Part shown: positions 47,438 to 56,661 of the stretch, piece after piece
How the letters are laid out: every line of letters begins with the position of its first letter
How positions within the stretch are numbered: position 1 is the first letter of the stretch
NCBI GenBank assembly: GCA_002868865.1
Contig: PKUC01000023.1
Coordinates: 1-62,151, forward strand
Direction: 5' to 3'
Origin: Desulfuromonas sp.
GTDB taxonomy: Bacteria; Desulfobacterota; Desulfuromonadia; Desulfuromonadales; Geopsychrobacteraceae
Length of the DNA: 62,151 nucleotides
Position numbers and translations under genes: made by a program
Notes under the pieces: model-generated
The model's input: only the letters and a program-made list of their open reading frames with translations
Databases searched by the model: none
Told to the model about the DNA's origin: nothing

Positions 47438-49459
47438 CTAGACCGCGATCATCGATACCCGGTAGCAGCGCAGGCACCGTTCAGCTTCTTTGACCGCTTC
47501 GGCGTCAGAAAAGCCGAGCTCGACTTCGCTGTAGTTCCCCGCACTGGCACGTTCGGAGCCATGGACTTCGTGCTGATTAAAGCGGTTGACCGCATCCAGC
47601 CAGGGAACCTCCTCGTTTTTGTCGTAGACGCCGAGGTGGCTGAGGATGTCCTCGTGGAAATCCTCGTCGGTCAGGTAGGCCTGACCCTCTTCAAAATAAC
47701 GCTGGATGACCTTGGCGGCGCGGTGGGCGTTGCCGACGCAGGCGACAACCGTCAGCGGCCCGATTTCCGCGTCCCCAGAGGCGAAGACACCGTCCATATC
47801 GGTAAGCAGAACCCGTGACAGGGGGTTGCCCATGTCGTCGTTCAGGTCCCGTCCCGCCGCATTCTTTTGGCCGACAAACTTCGTGACGACAGTATTCCAG
47901 CGGGTGATGCCGATGCCCGTTTCTTCGGTGATGAAGCTTAGGTCCGGGTCCTGACCGATAGCCGGAATCAGGGTATCGCATTCGACGATGAATTCGCTGC
48001 CTTCAACCGGCTGAGGCCGGCGACGGCCAGAATCATCAGGCTCACCTAGTTCCATACGAACGCACTCGACGCCGGTGACCTGCTTGTTGTCATCGACGAC
48101 GATCCGTTTCGGAAGAACGAGAAATTCAAACTGTACGCCTTCCTCATCAGCCCCGTCGACTTCCCAGACATCGGCCGGCATCTCTTTACGGGTCCGGCGG
48201 TAGAGCAGGGTTGATACCTCGGCGCCTTCGCGCAGGGCGACTCGCACACAGTCGATGGCCGTGTTGCCACCGCCGACGACGCAGACCTTCTTGCCCATGC
48301 CGGTCGGTTTTCCCATATAGGCTTCGCGGAGGAACTCGATACCGCCGGCGAGGAAACCGCTGTAGTTTTCCTTTTCCCCCTCGATCCCGGCAGGTTTCGA
48401 TTTGTGGGCGCCCGGTGCCAGCAGGACGGCGTCGTATTTTTGCTTGAGTTCCATCAGGGTGATGTCGGTGCCGACCTTGGTGTCGTAGATAATCTCGACG
48501 CCCATGGCGCTGATGATGTCGATGTCACGCTGCAGGATATGGCGGGGCATCCGGTACGCGGGGATGCCGACGGCAATCATGCCGCCGCCGAACCCTTCGG
48601 GAAGGGCTTCGTAGATGGTGACCGGATAGCCTTCAAGTGCCAGATAATAGGCGGTGGTCAAGCCAGCCGGGCCGGCGCCAACAACGGCAACACTCTTGCC
48701 TTTGCGGGCTTTCGGCTTCATTGGCGGGCTCAACTGGTGTTGCCATTCGTAATCGGACGCGGTTCTTTTGAGCACCATGATGTTGACCGAGTCGTCAACA
48801 TTTTTACGACGGCAAGCTGTCTCACAGGGGTGCGGACAGACGCGGCCGCAGACCGCCGGCAGCGGCATGCTTTCGCGGATGGTCGACAGCGCTTCGTCGT
48901 AGCGGTAGTCCTTGATCGCTTCGATATAAGCGGGGATATCGATATGGGCCGGGCACTTGTCCTGACAGGGCGCTGTCAGCTTGACCTTGTAGTCGGCCGG
49001 CTTGGGACGGCGGTCGCCGTGAATATAGGCCAGATAGTCATCACGGAAGTGCTTGACGGTATCCAGAACCGGGATCGCCGAGGTGAGACAGAGGGTGCAC
49101 TTACAGTTTTGCAGCAGCTTGGCCAGTTTTTCGATTTCGTCGAGATCGCTCTCTTCACCCTGGCCGTTGATGATCCGGGTCATTGTGTCCTGCAGAACAC
49201 GTGTTCCCTTTTTGCCCGGTGAACACTTGGCGCAGCAGTAGTCTTCCTGCACCCTCTTTGCGTATTCAGCTGCCATGGCGACGACGTCGACTTCGGGGTC
49301 CGAGATAATAACACCGTCCCAACCCATAAATGCGGCAATCGAACGCTGGCCGTCGAACGTAACAGGGAGCTTTTTCTGGGTGACATCGGATGAGCCATCG
49401 CCGCCCTGGCGGTTGTCGATAATCTCACGTCCCCAACTGGAGAAAACAAGCTGAGCCAA
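47438..49459 (-). CDS. sfrB: SfrB-type NAD(P)H oxidoreductase (NuoF iron-sulfur end plus GltD-like flavoprotein)
   Basis: 673 residues. Residues about 70-150 match the C-terminal [4Fe-4S] domain of NuoF (CCAKCSPGKKGT and CKCTLCLTSAIP). Residues about 160-660 match the glutamate-synthase beta/GltD family: Cys motifs CQDKCPAHIDIP and CGRVCPHPCETAC, FAD site AVVGAGPAGLTTAYYLA, NAD(P) site VCVVGGGNTAIDC, and FASGDAEIGPLTVV. It is the electron-input subunit for sfrA. GGAGG precedes the ATG. A palindromic operator shared with the ATP synthase operon lies about 105 bases upstream. Confidence 0.82.
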   Translation of the reverse strand: MAQLVFSSWGREIIDNRQGGDGSSDVTQKKLPVTFDGQRSIAAFMGWDGVIISDPEVDVVAMAAEYAKRVQEDYCCAKCSPGKKGTRVLQDTMTRIINGQGEESDLDEIEKLAKLLQNCKCTLCLTSAIPVLDTVKHFRDDYLAYIHGDRRPKPADYKVKLTAPCQDKCPAHIDIPAYIEAIKDYRYDEALSTIRESMPLPAVCGRVCPHPCETACRRKNVDDSVNIMVLKRTASDYEWQHQLSPPMKPKARKGKSVAVVGAGPAGLTTAYYLALEGYPVTIYEALPEGFGGGMIAVGIPAYRMPRHILQRDIDIISAMGVEIIYDTKVGTDITLMELKQKYDAVLLAPGAHKSKPAGIEGEKENYSGFLAGGIEFLREAYMGKPTGMGKKVCVVGGGNTAIDCVRVALREGAEVSTLLYRRTRKEMPADVWEVDGADEEGVQFEFLVLPKRIVVDDNKQVTGVECVRMELGEPDDSGRRRPQPVEGSEFIVECDTLIPAIGQDPDLSFITEETGIGITRWNTVVTKFVGQKNAAGRDLNDDMGNPLSRVLLTDMDGVFASGDAEIGPLTVVACVGNAHRAAKVIQRYFEEGQAYLTDEDFHEDILSHLGVYDKNEEVPWLDAVNRFNQHEVHGSERASAGNYSEVELGFSDAEAVKEAERCLRCYRVSMIAV

Positions 49460-49562
49460 ATTGACCTCCTCTGACCTGCTTCGACCTTCCCCTTGAGGAA
49501 GGCCGAAAATACCTGAATCGGGTGTTTATCCCCGAAGTTGCTTCGTTAAAAGTCCGCGCAAG

Positions 49563-49576
49563 TGTATACAGTATGC
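49563..49576 (-). promoter_or_regulatory. Palindromic operator upstream of sfrBA
   Basis: TGTATACAGTATGC, identical at all but one position to the reverse complement of the element over the atp promoter (TGTATACAGTATAC). The 228-base spacer 49460-49687 otherwise contains a short imperfect hairpin near 49482-49500 and the terminator of the lipoprotein gene; no ORF in it looks real. Confidence 0.55.
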
Positions 49577-49654
49577 GGTTGATAACATAAACGGTTAGCT
49601 GAAAGCAAGGCTAATTTTGCCTGAAAAACGCGACATTCGAGGCACAAACAGCTT

Positions 49655-49682
49655 TAAAAATGGGTGGTTAGTGGACCGCCCG
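49655..49682 (-). terminator. Possible terminator of the lipoprotein gene
   Basis: On the minus strand GGGCGG and CCACCC (one mismatch) enclose an 8-base loop followed by ATTTTTAAAG, starting 6 bases after the lipoprotein stop. Confidence 0.45.
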
Positions 49683-49687
49683 ATTCA

Positions 49688-50098
49688 TCAGGGAAAGGGT
49701 GGCGGAGCGTTGACGATCTGCCACGGCTTTTGTTGCTTGGTCTCGCTGTCGAGTTGCTGCCACTGCTGTTGCCAGCGCCATTTTTTGACGGTCGCCGAGG
49801 GGAGCAGGTAATATTCCATAACGAGAACCGTTTCTGCCCTGCCTTTTTCATCGCCCGGAGCAAACTGTTCAAACTGGACGTCGACGATGTTCAGATCATC
49901 GTTCGCGGCAAACGCTTCGAGCAGGGCATTTCTCTGCTCTGGAGCGACAAACAGCGCCGCAGTCTGAACATCCTTCCAGCGCATGGCTGCCACGAACAGA
50001 TCACCATTTTTCTTGAAGTCGGAGGTGTAGGCGCCCGTTGGCAGGCATCCGGTCAAAAGAACAAGGGTGAGCAGGATCGCTAGTCGCAGTGGAGTCAT
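49688..50098 (-). CDS. Small lipoprotein of unknown function
   Basis: 136 residues. A signal peptide ends in the lipobox LLTGC around residue 18. The mature part (ADLFVAAMRWKDVQ-like helix, then VDVQFEQFAPGDEKGRAETVLVMEYYLLPS and a Trp/Gln-rich segment) looks like a small alpha-beta domain of the NTF2 or DUF4398 kind, but I do not recognise the family. It is the gene upstream of sfrB on the same strand, but a probable terminator and the sfr operator separate them. Weak ribosome site (GGAAG). Confidence 0.7.
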   Translation of the reverse strand: MTPLRLAILLTLVLLTGCLPTGAYTSDFKKNGDLFVAAMRWKDVQTAALFVAPEQRNALLEAFAANDDLNIVDVQFEQFAPGDEKGRAETVLVMEYYLLPSATVKKWRWQQQWQQLDSETKQQKPWQIVNAPPPFP

Positions 50099-50227
50099 AT
50101 GGCCGTGTCTTCCGGATAGGTTAGGGTGGGTCGAACCTGTTTCCAGTTGGTGTTCCGTGATGATTTATGGTATGTCGCTGGCAATCGGCCACAGCGGCCT
50201 CTGCTCCTTTGCGAACGGACAAAAAAG

Positions 50228-50485
50228 ATGAACAAAATCGAAATCTATACCAAGGACTACTGCCCCTACTGCCATCGCGCCAAACGACTGTTGAGCGACA
50301 AGGGCGCGGTATTTATTGAATACGACCTCGTGGCACAACCGGCCCTGGCTCCCCAGATGGAGAGCCGGGCCCAGCGACGTACCGTTCCACAGATCTTTAT
50401 CGATGACCGTCACATCGGCGGTTGTGATGACCTGTTTGCCCTCGACCAGGCCGGACAGCTCGATCCCCTGCTGCGGCACATTTGA
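50228..50485 (+). CDS. grxC: Glutaredoxin 3 (GrxC)
   Basis: 85 residues. It has the dithiol active site CPYC at residues 12-15, the cis-Pro region TVPQIFID and GGCDDL for glutathione binding. It reduces protein disulfides and glutathione mixed disulfides in the cytoplasm. The start is the ATG directly before the conserved first strand; the upstream open frame is not conserved. Converges with the next gene with a 4-base gap. Confidence 0.95.
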   Translation: MNKIEIYTKDYCPYCHRAKRLLSDKGAVFIEYDLVAQPALAPQMESRAQRRTVPQIFIDDRHIGGCDDLFALDQAGQLDPLLRHI

Positions 50486-50489
50486 CGGG

Positions 50490-52334
50490 TTATGGCTGCT
50501 GACCGATTTTTTCGGCCAGCGTCAGCGCCAGTTCAATGCGTCCGAACGGGGGCATAAGATAGTAACCCCCGACCCGACCGCGGCCGTACTCGATCAATTC
50601 GCCGGCCACCGCCAGACCTTCACGCATCCCCTCTTCACCCGACTTGTTCTGCATCCGCTGCCGCACCTCTGCGGGGATGCTGATTCCCGGGACCTCATTG
50701 TGTAAAAATTCCGCATTGCGCCCACTGACCAGCGGCAGAATGCCGACCAGCATCGGTATGTCGTATGCCCGGGTCCGATCCAGCAGCCGATCGAGATGCT
50801 GTTTGGCATAGACCGGCTGGGTCTGAACGAAGCGGGCCCCTGCGGCTATTTTTTTTTCAAGGCGCGTCAGCTGCCCGTCGATTCGCTCGAGGTTGGGGTT
50901 GAAGGCCGCTCCGGGCAGAAAATCGGTGTGGCCGTTTAGTGGTGCGCCGTAGCTGCTGCGGCCAGTATTGAGATTCTGCAGCAGTTCGAGCAGGCCGATG
51001 GAGTTGAGATCGAATACGCTGCTGGCTCCGGCGTCATCTCCCGCTGAAACAGGATCTCCGGTGACCGCCAGAATGGTGCGCAACCCGAGCAGATGGGCGC
51101 CCATAAGATCTGAGTGGAGGCCGATCAGGTTGCGGTCACGGCAGGTCATGTGGGCGATGACGTCGATGCCGACCTCGTCCTCGATCTTTTTCGCCAGCGC
51201 CAAAGTCCCCAGACGAATTGTTGCCAGGGGATTTTCGGCAAGGCTGATGGCATCGATGCCGGCGTCGGCCAGTTCCCGGGCGCGGGCCATGATTTCGGTG
51301 ACGTCAAGGCCTTTCGGTGGATCGAGTTCGACGGTGATAATCGGGCGTTGTCCCCACGAATCGAGAAATGTCTTGCGTCGTTCGGGCTGGTGGGGTTGTG
51401 GGTCACGTGGTTGTGGTGGCGTGATCTCGATCCGCCGTCCTCTGGTGTGCTGATGTGGCAGCAGCTGTTTGAGGGCGGCGATATGCTCGGGTGTGATGCC
51501 GCAACAGCCCCCGATCAGAGCCGCTCCTGCATTGGCCAGTTCGACACCGTAATGCGCAAAATAGGCGGGCGTGGCCAGATACAGATAACGGCCATCGACA
51601 TACTCGGGTGCTCCGGCGTTGGGAAACGCTGACAGGGGAGTATCCGTGACCACCGCCATCCGCTGCAGGGTTTTAAGTAGATCTTTGGGGCCGGTTCCAC
51701 AGTTGGCACCGACCAGAATGGCACCTGCTTCAGCAAGCCGGGTTGCGGCCAGTTCGGCGCTGATGCCGTCGCGGCTGTGCCCGGAATCGAGAAAAGCCAT
51801 CTGTGCCACGACCGGCAGGCCGATGGTTTCGGCCACAGCGATGCCGAGCAGGGCGTCGTCCAGCGAGGCGAAGGTCTCCAACAGAAACAGGTCGACGCCC
51901 CCCTCGGCGAGAGCTTCCATCTGCTCGCGCAGCAGGGTTTGCTTTTCGTCTGTCGCCAGGGTTTGCTCCGTGCCGCGTGGTAGCAGCAGGGGACCGACCG
52001 CGCCGGCCACGAATCGATCTTCCCCGGCGGCTTGGCGTGCCAACCGGGCTCCTTCGCGGTTGATGCGCCGGACCTTTTTTTCCAGACCGATGCTTGCCAG
52101 GCGCAGACGGTTTGCGGCAAAGGTATTGGTCTCCAACAGGTCGGCCCCCGCGGCGCAGTAGTCGGCGTGAACGCGACCGACAGCCTCTGGTCGGACCAGA
52201 TTGAGGTGCTCGATGTTGCTTTCCAGGGCGATGCCGCGACTGTGCAGCAGGGTGCCGATGGCACCATCGCCGATCAGGGGGCGTTCACGGAGAAGCTCGA
52301 TAAAGCGCTGTGAGCGGGACGGGTAACGGTTCAT
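50490..52334 (-). CDS. Bifunctional homocysteine S-methyltransferase / methylenetetrahydrofolate reductase
   Basis: 614 residues, two domains. Residues about 1-300 are a homocysteine methyltransferase barrel (GDGAIGTLLHSRGI, zinc-ligand Cys in GANCGTGP and GGCCGITP). Residues about 325-614 are a MetF-type reductase (ITVELDPPKGLDV, AHMTCRDRNLIGLHSDL, GAAFNPN, QTQPVYA). The fusion resembles Bacillus YitJ. It lacks the cobalamin domains of MetH, so it may use a methyl donor such as methionine-pathway or methylfolate equivalents; this is uncertain. Its start overlaps the NUDIX gene end by four bases. No SAM riboswitch is present since the upstream gene abuts it. Confidence 0.9.
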   Translation of the reverse strand: MNRYPSRSQRFIELLRERPLIGDGAIGTLLHSRGIALESNIEHLNLVRPEAVGRVHADYCAAGADLLETNTFAANRLRLASIGLEKKVRRINREGARLARQAAGEDRFVAGAVGPLLLPRGTEQTLATDEKQTLLREQMEALAEGGVDLFLLETFASLDDALLGIAVAETIGLPVVAQMAFLDSGHSRDGISAELAATRLAEAGAILVGANCGTGPKDLLKTLQRMAVVTDTPLSAFPNAGAPEYVDGRYLYLATPAYFAHYGVELANAGAALIGGCCGITPEHIAALKQLLPHQHTRGRRIEITPPQPRDPQPHQPERRKTFLDSWGQRPIITVELDPPKGLDVTEIMARARELADAGIDAISLAENPLATIRLGTLALAKKIEDEVGIDVIAHMTCRDRNLIGLHSDLMGAHLLGLRTILAVTGDPVSAGDDAGASSVFDLNSIGLLELLQNLNTGRSSYGAPLNGHTDFLPGAAFNPNLERIDGQLTRLEKKIAAGARFVQTQPVYAKQHLDRLLDRTRAYDIPMLVGILPLVSGRNAEFLHNEVPGISIPAEVRQRMQNKSGEEGMREGLAVAGELIEYGRGRVGGYYLMPPFGRIELALTLAEKIGQQP

Positions 52335-52930
52335 AGCGCGACCGGTCGGCAGTGGGAGGTATCAGCAAACAAAGGGTCGATTCGTTCGAGCATCTGTTTG
52401 AGGATCGCTGCGGTCATCCCCCAGATGGTCTGACCGTTGATCTGATAAAAGTCGACCGGCATCAAGCGCCCCTTGTGTTGCCAGTTCTCCTGATGATAGA
52501 CGTCCGGATCGCGCAGTCCGTGCAGCGGCAACTCGATGATCTCATCGATCTCACCGGGGTCCGGGCGATAGGGGTAGTTATCGGCAATCTGGCCAACGAA
52601 CGGCGTCACCAGATAGCCGTAGATCGAGACGATATCGTCGAGCTGTCCCAGATAACCGACATCCTCTGCAGTGACGCCGATTTCCTCATCGGTTTCGCGC
52701 AGGGCGGTCTGCCAGCGGGATCGATCACTCGTTTCGACGCCGCCGCCGGGAAACGAAATTTCGCCACCGTGGTTTTTCAGGTGGGCCGGCCGACGGGTGA
52801 AGAGGATCCAGGGTTGCCCCTGACGCTGGAACAGTGGCAGTAGAACCGCGGCCGGGCGCAGCTCTTTCCTCTTCAGGGGGCGTGCCGGGTACGCGGCCAG
52901 ATATCGGGAAATCTGCGTGAACTGGGGCAT
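52331..52930 (-). CDS. NUDIX hydrolase, CoA pyrophosphatase-like (NudL)
   Basis: 199 residues. The NUDIX box reads FPGGGVETSDRSRWQTALRE followed by TDEEIGV, and the upstream LFTRRPAHLKNHGGEISF corresponds to the CoA-specific UPF0035 motif. It probably hydrolyses CoA or its derivatives to phosphopantetheine and 3',5'-ADP. Its ATG shares a base with the rpe stop, and its stop overlaps the next start. Confidence 0.9.
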   Translation of the reverse strand: MPQFTQISRYLAAYPARPLKRKELRPAAVLLPLFQRQGQPWILFTRRPAHLKNHGGEISFPGGGVETSDRSRWQTALRETDEEIGVTAEDVGYLGQLDDIVSIYGYLVTPFVGQIADNYPYRPDPGEIDEIIELPLHGLRDPDVYHQENWQHKGRLMPVDFYQINGQTIWGMTAAILKQMLERIDPLFADTSHCRPVAL

Positions 52931-53592
52931 CAGCTGTGATCGGCGGCGTTGGCTTTGAGTGTGGAGATGGTCGCCCGGTAATCGTCGGTGCTGAACACGG
53001 CACTTCCGGCGACAAAGACATCCGCGCCGGCAGCTGTGATGCGGCCGATGTTGTCGGTCTTGACCCCGCCGTCAACCTGCAGTTCGACGTTGAGTTTGCG
53101 GCGCACGATCTGCTCCCGGAGCGCGGAGATTTTCGGCAGGCAGCTCTCGATAAACGACTGTCCGCCGAAGCCGGGGTTGACCGTCATGATCAGCGCGAGA
53201 TCGATATCCTCAAGGATCGGTTCCAGCGCTGCCAGTGGTGTCGCCGGGTTGATCGATACGCCCGCTTTTTTACCCAGGGATTTGATCAGCTGTACGGTGC
53301 GGTGGAGATGATAGACCGCTTCGGCGTGAACCGTGATGATGTCGGCGCCAGCCTTGGCAAAATCGGGGATATACTGATCGGGATTTTCGATCATCAGGTG
53401 AACGTCGAGGGGCAGCGTCGTCACCGGACGGATGGCGTTGACGATGAGGGGGCCGATGGTGATGTTCGGCACAAAATGGCCATCCATCACATCGACATGC
53501 ACATAATCGGCACCCGCCGTTTCGATGGCACGGATTTCTTCACCCAGCCGGGCAAAGTCAGCAGAAAGAATGGACGGGGCTATTTTTACCAT
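52930..53592 (-). CDS. rpe: Ribulose-phosphate 3-epimerase
   Basis: 220 residues. It has [16 protein letters not shown], the metal-binding [27 protein letters not shown] and QVDGGV, all hallmarks of the TIM-barrel epimerase that interconverts ribulose- and xylulose-5-phosphate. Good AGG ribosome site. Middle of a run of closely packed minus-strand genes. Confidence 0.97.
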   Translation of the reverse strand: MVKIAPSILSADFARLGEEIRAIETAGADYVHVDVMDGHFVPNITIGPLIVNAIRPVTTLPLDVHLMIENPDQYIPDFAKAGADIITVHAEAVYHLHRTVQLIKSLGKKAGVSINPATPLAALEPILEDIDLALIMTVNPGFGGQSFIESCLPKISALREQIVRRKLNVELQVDGGVKTDNIGRITAAGADVFVAGSAVFSTDDYRATISTLKANAADHS

Positions 53593-53639
53593 AGCGTCAG
53601 GACCTCCGGTTTATACAAGCAGGGGGTGGTCGATACGGT

Positions 53640-55001
53640 TCAGTCTGCGCGGCGCAGGCGCGCAGCGAAAAACGCATCCATATCGTCGTGACGATGCGGA
53701 TAGGTATGCAGCATCCCATCATCACCGATCAGTTCGTGCCATGTTGGCGGAACGCTGGTCGCCAGCGGTTCAAGGGAGAAGTCTTTGTGCTCGTCCAGAA
53801 ACCGGGTGACGATATCGACGGTCTCTCTGGTGGTGAAGGTGCAGACCGAATAGAGCAGAATTCCTCCCGGGGATACCAGGGGCGCGATATTGTCGAGAAT
53901 CTGTGTCTGCAGGGCAGCGAGGGCCTTGGTGTCCTTGGTGGTGCGGTTCCAGCGTGTTTCCGGATTGCGCCGCAGAACACCGAGACCGCTGCAGGGCGCG
54001 TCGACCAGCACCCGATCAAACTGTGACGGTGCAAGAAACTCCGGCGGTTCGGTCAGATCCCAGGTGCGGGCCTCGATGGAGGTGCAGCCGAGGCGCCGGA
54101 TTCCGCGGCGCATCAGATCGACCCGTTGTGGGTGTTTGTCGAGGGCCAGAATATCGGCGCGGTTTTCGGTCAGGGCGGCGATGTGTGTTGTTTTTCCTCC
54201 CGGTGCTGCGCAGCCGTCGAGGATCTTCATCCCCGGTTGAGCGTCGAGCAGATGGGCGATCAGCATGCTGGCCTGATCCTGGACCTGATACCAGCCGTCT
54301 TCGTCGCCGGGTAAGGGCTCGGACGAGCGCTGTTCCACCCTGATTCCGTCGTCGGCGTAGCGGGTGGGCCTGACGCAGTGGCCCGCTGCGGCCATGGCGT
54401 CGATGATCGTCTCCCGGTCGGTCTTTAAGCGATTGACCCGCAGGGTAAAGGGGGCTGAGGTCGCCAGGGCCTCAGCCAGCCCCTGGGAATCCTTGTTGGG
54501 GAACTGTCGCAGGATCTCTTTGGCCAGCCAGGTTGGTAGGCTGCAGACCTGTTGCAGGTAGGGGCGGATCGTGTCCGGGGTCGGCCAGGGGATCTCGTCT
54601 CTTTGTCGTTCAAGGCCACGCAGCGTGCCGTTGATAAGTCCGCAGACCCGCTCCATACCGAGTTGTCGACTGAGCTCTACGGTGACATGGATCGCGGCGT
54701 GGGCCGGAACGCGATCGAGCTCGAGGATCTGGTAAGCACCGAGCCGCAGCAGGCGCAGGGCTATTGGCTCAAGGCGCTGCAGCGGCTGGCGGGACACCTG
54801 TTGCAGGGCAAAGTCGAGGCGACCGCGCAGACGCAGAATGCCGTAGACCAGTTCGGTGACCAGTCCCCGGTCCCTGGAGTCGAGATTGCTGCGTGACAGG
54901 GCGGTGTCCAGAAGCAGGTCGGAGTAGCCGCCTTCTTCAACCCGGGTGAGAATATCGAAGGCGATCCGGCGGGGGATCAGGCCGTGCGCTATGGTTGACA
55001 A
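53640..55001 (-). CDS. rsmB: 16S rRNA (cytosine967-C5)-methyltransferase RsmB
   Basis: 453 residues. An N-terminal NusB-like RNA-binding domain (ARIAFDIL-type start, then LVYGILRLRGRLDFAL) is followed by the SAM domain with DGCAAPGGKTTHIA, the catalytic DAPCSGLGVLRRNPE and the second Cys in SVCTFTTRE. The start is a TTG that directly follows the htpX stop, with AGGGATG in the end of htpX as ribosome site. No ATG is available nearby. Confidence 0.95.
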   Translation of the reverse strand: MSTIAHGLIPRRIAFDILTRVEEGGYSDLLLDTALSRSNLDSRDRGLVTELVYGILRLRGRLDFALQQVSRQPLQRLEPIALRLLRLGAYQILELDRVPAHAAIHVTVELSRQLGMERVCGLINGTLRGLERQRDEIPWPTPDTIRPYLQQVCSLPTWLAKEILRQFPNKDSQGLAEALATSAPFTLRVNRLKTDRETIIDAMAAAGHCVRPTRYADDGIRVEQRSSEPLPGDEDGWYQVQDQASMLIAHLLDAQPGMKILDGCAAPGGKTTHIAALTENRADILALDKHPQRVDLMRRGIRRLGCTSIEARTWDLTEPPEFLAPSQFDRVLVDAPCSGLGVLRRNPETRWNRTTKDTKALAALQTQILDNIAPLVSPGGILLYSVCTFTTRETVDIVTRFLDEHKDFSLEPLATSVPPTWHELIGDDGMLHTYPHRHDDMDAFFAARLRRAD

Positions 55002-55832
55002 TTAGATCGACATCCCTTCTAGGCGACGGATCCGTTCTTCCATCGGCGGGTGGGTCGAGAACAGTCCCCGCAGGCCGCCAGCGCGCAGGGGGTTGACGAT
55101 AAACATGTGGGCCGTGGCTTCGTTGGCCTGTGTCATCGGTGCCTGGCGGTTGGCGCCTTCAAGCTTGCGCAGCGCATTGGCCAGAGAATGGGGGTTGCCG
55201 CACAGGCGGGCACCTGTCTGGTCCGCACCATATTCGCGGGAGCGGGAGATCGCCATCTGCACCAGCATGGCGGCGATGGGAGCGAGGATCATCATAGCGA
55301 TCATCGCAACGGGGTTGTTATCTTCATCATCGCGCCCGCCGAAAATCATGGCCCACTGTGCCATATGCGCCATGTAGCTGATGGCGCCGGCAATCGTCGC
55401 GGCGATTGAGCCGATGAGGATATCGCGGTTCTGTACATGCGCCAGCTCGTGGGCCATAACCCCTTTGAGCTCGTCACGGCTGAGGATCGACATCAGTCCC
55501 TGCGTTGCGGCGACCACCGCATGTTGCGGGTTGCGGCCGGTGGCAAAGGCGTTGGGAGTCGGTTGCGGCAGAATATAAACTTTGGGCATCGGCAGGTTGT
55601 TGTTCTGGCAGAGTTCTGCGACGACATCGTAGAGCAGGCCGGATTCGATCGCCTGACCGCGGTACATTTTGACCACGATCTTGTCCGAGAACCAGTAAGA
55701 CCCCAGATTCATGACAGCGGCCATGATCAGCGCAAAAAGAGCGCCGCCCTGTCCGCCGATGGCGCCGCCGGCGCTGACCAGTACCAGGGTTAAAAGAGTC
55801 ATCAGCATGACGGTACGAACGGTGTTCATCAA
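55002..55832 (-). CDS. htpX: Membrane zinc metalloprotease HtpX
   Basis: 276 residues. Two N-terminal membrane helices (about 5-23 and 30-47), then the catalytic AHELAHVQN zinc motif, two more helices, and the third ligand Glu in [15 protein letters not shown]. It takes part in quality control of inner-membrane proteins. Length and motifs are typical. Immediately followed by rsmB. Confidence 0.96.
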   Translation of the reverse strand: MMNTVRTVMLMTLLTLVLVSAGGAIGGQGGALFALIMAAVMNLGSYWFSDKIVVKMYRGQAIESGLLYDVVAELCQNNNLPMPKVYILPQPTPNAFATGRNPQHAVVAATQGLMSILSRDELKGVMAHELAHVQNRDILIGSIAATIAGAISYMAHMAQWAMIFGGRDDEDNNPVAMIAMMILAPIAAMLVQMAISRSREYGADQTGARLCGNPHSLANALRKLEGANRQAPMTQANEATAHMFIVNPLRAGGLRGLFSTHPPMEERIRRLEGMSI

Positions 55833-55870
55833 GTGTTATCCTTTTCTCAGTTGTTTTTATGTTTATCGGC

Positions 55871-56656
55871 TCAGGCCGTTTTGGGGATCACGTATGCAGC
55901 CAGAGCCTGCTCCACTTCGGGGAGCAGAATTTCTGTATTAAAGCAGGGTCCGTGTGGTCGTTTGTTGAGAACGCCGATCACCGGCAGCGGGTACGAGTCG
56001 CGGATGCCGGAGGTCAGGTCCCGTTCGCAGGCGACGGCGACGATCAGTCGTGGGCGTTTTTCAACGATAATCTTACGTGCCAGGGTTCCACCGGTGGCGA
56101 CGGCCATGTCGATGCCGTAGCGCTGCGCCAGCTCAAGCAGCCCCTTGATGTCGCACTTGCCACAGCGGATGCATTGATCGACGTCGCCGGTGATTTTGAT
56201 GGCACAGTCGAACAGCTGGATGCAGTGTGGCAGCAGAATCAGGGTTTTTTCTGCCGGAACCCGCAGCCGCTTGGTATGCACCAGCTGGTTGTTGAGGGCG
56301 ATAAACGATTGCTGCAGCAGGTCCCGATCGATCCCGAACAGCCGGCCCATGGCGATAATTCCGGGGAACAGGTATTTGACCACGATTTTGCGCAGTCCCT
56401 GCAGCATGAACAGGTCCCGGCCGGTCAGCAGGGTCAGGATCAGCAGCGACAGCCCGCCGATAATCAGCAGGGCTCCCGATCCGAGGATCAGACCGAAGAC
56501 GACCGGCAGCATCGGATGGATCGTGTCCAGTCCGACGCTCGGCACCCACCAGAGCAGAAAAGACAAACTCAAAACCAGTCCGCAGGCGACTCCGAGCAGG
56601 AGGATGAACAGCCGCTTACGTGGGTGTTCATAACTATCGTTGGCGTTCGGAACCAA
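55871..56656 (-). CDS. DUF116 domain membrane protein
   Basis: 261 residues. Two membrane helices (about 17-37 and 50-80) precede a cytoplasmic domain with a conserved Cys cluster: LLPHCIQLFDCAIKIT, then CIRCGKCDIKGL, and a further Cys in VAVACERDL and GPCFN, probably binding an iron-sulfur cluster. DUF116 is often found beside fmt and rsmB in deltaproteobacteria-like genomes; function unproven. Ends are five bases from fmt. Confidence 0.85.
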   Translation of the reverse strand: MVPNANDSYEHPRKRLFILLLGVACGLVLSLSFLLWWVPSVGLDTIHPMLPVVFGLILGSGALLIIGGLSLLILTLLTGRDLFMLQGLRKIVVKYLFPGIIAMGRLFGIDRDLLQQSFIALNNQLVHTKRLRVPAEKTLILLPHCIQLFDCAIKITGDVDQCIRCGKCDIKGLLELAQRYGIDMAVATGGTLARKIIVEKRPRLIVAVACERDLTSGIRDSYPLPVIGVLNKRPHGPCFNTEILLPEVEQALAAYVIPKTA

Positions 56657-56661
56657 GTCGG

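Noticed and set aside
45927-47441. 504-codon plus-strand open frame opposite sfrA
   Set aside because: A mirror of the sfrA codons; it has no domain similarity and no ribosome site, while the minus strand encodes a complete conserved protein.
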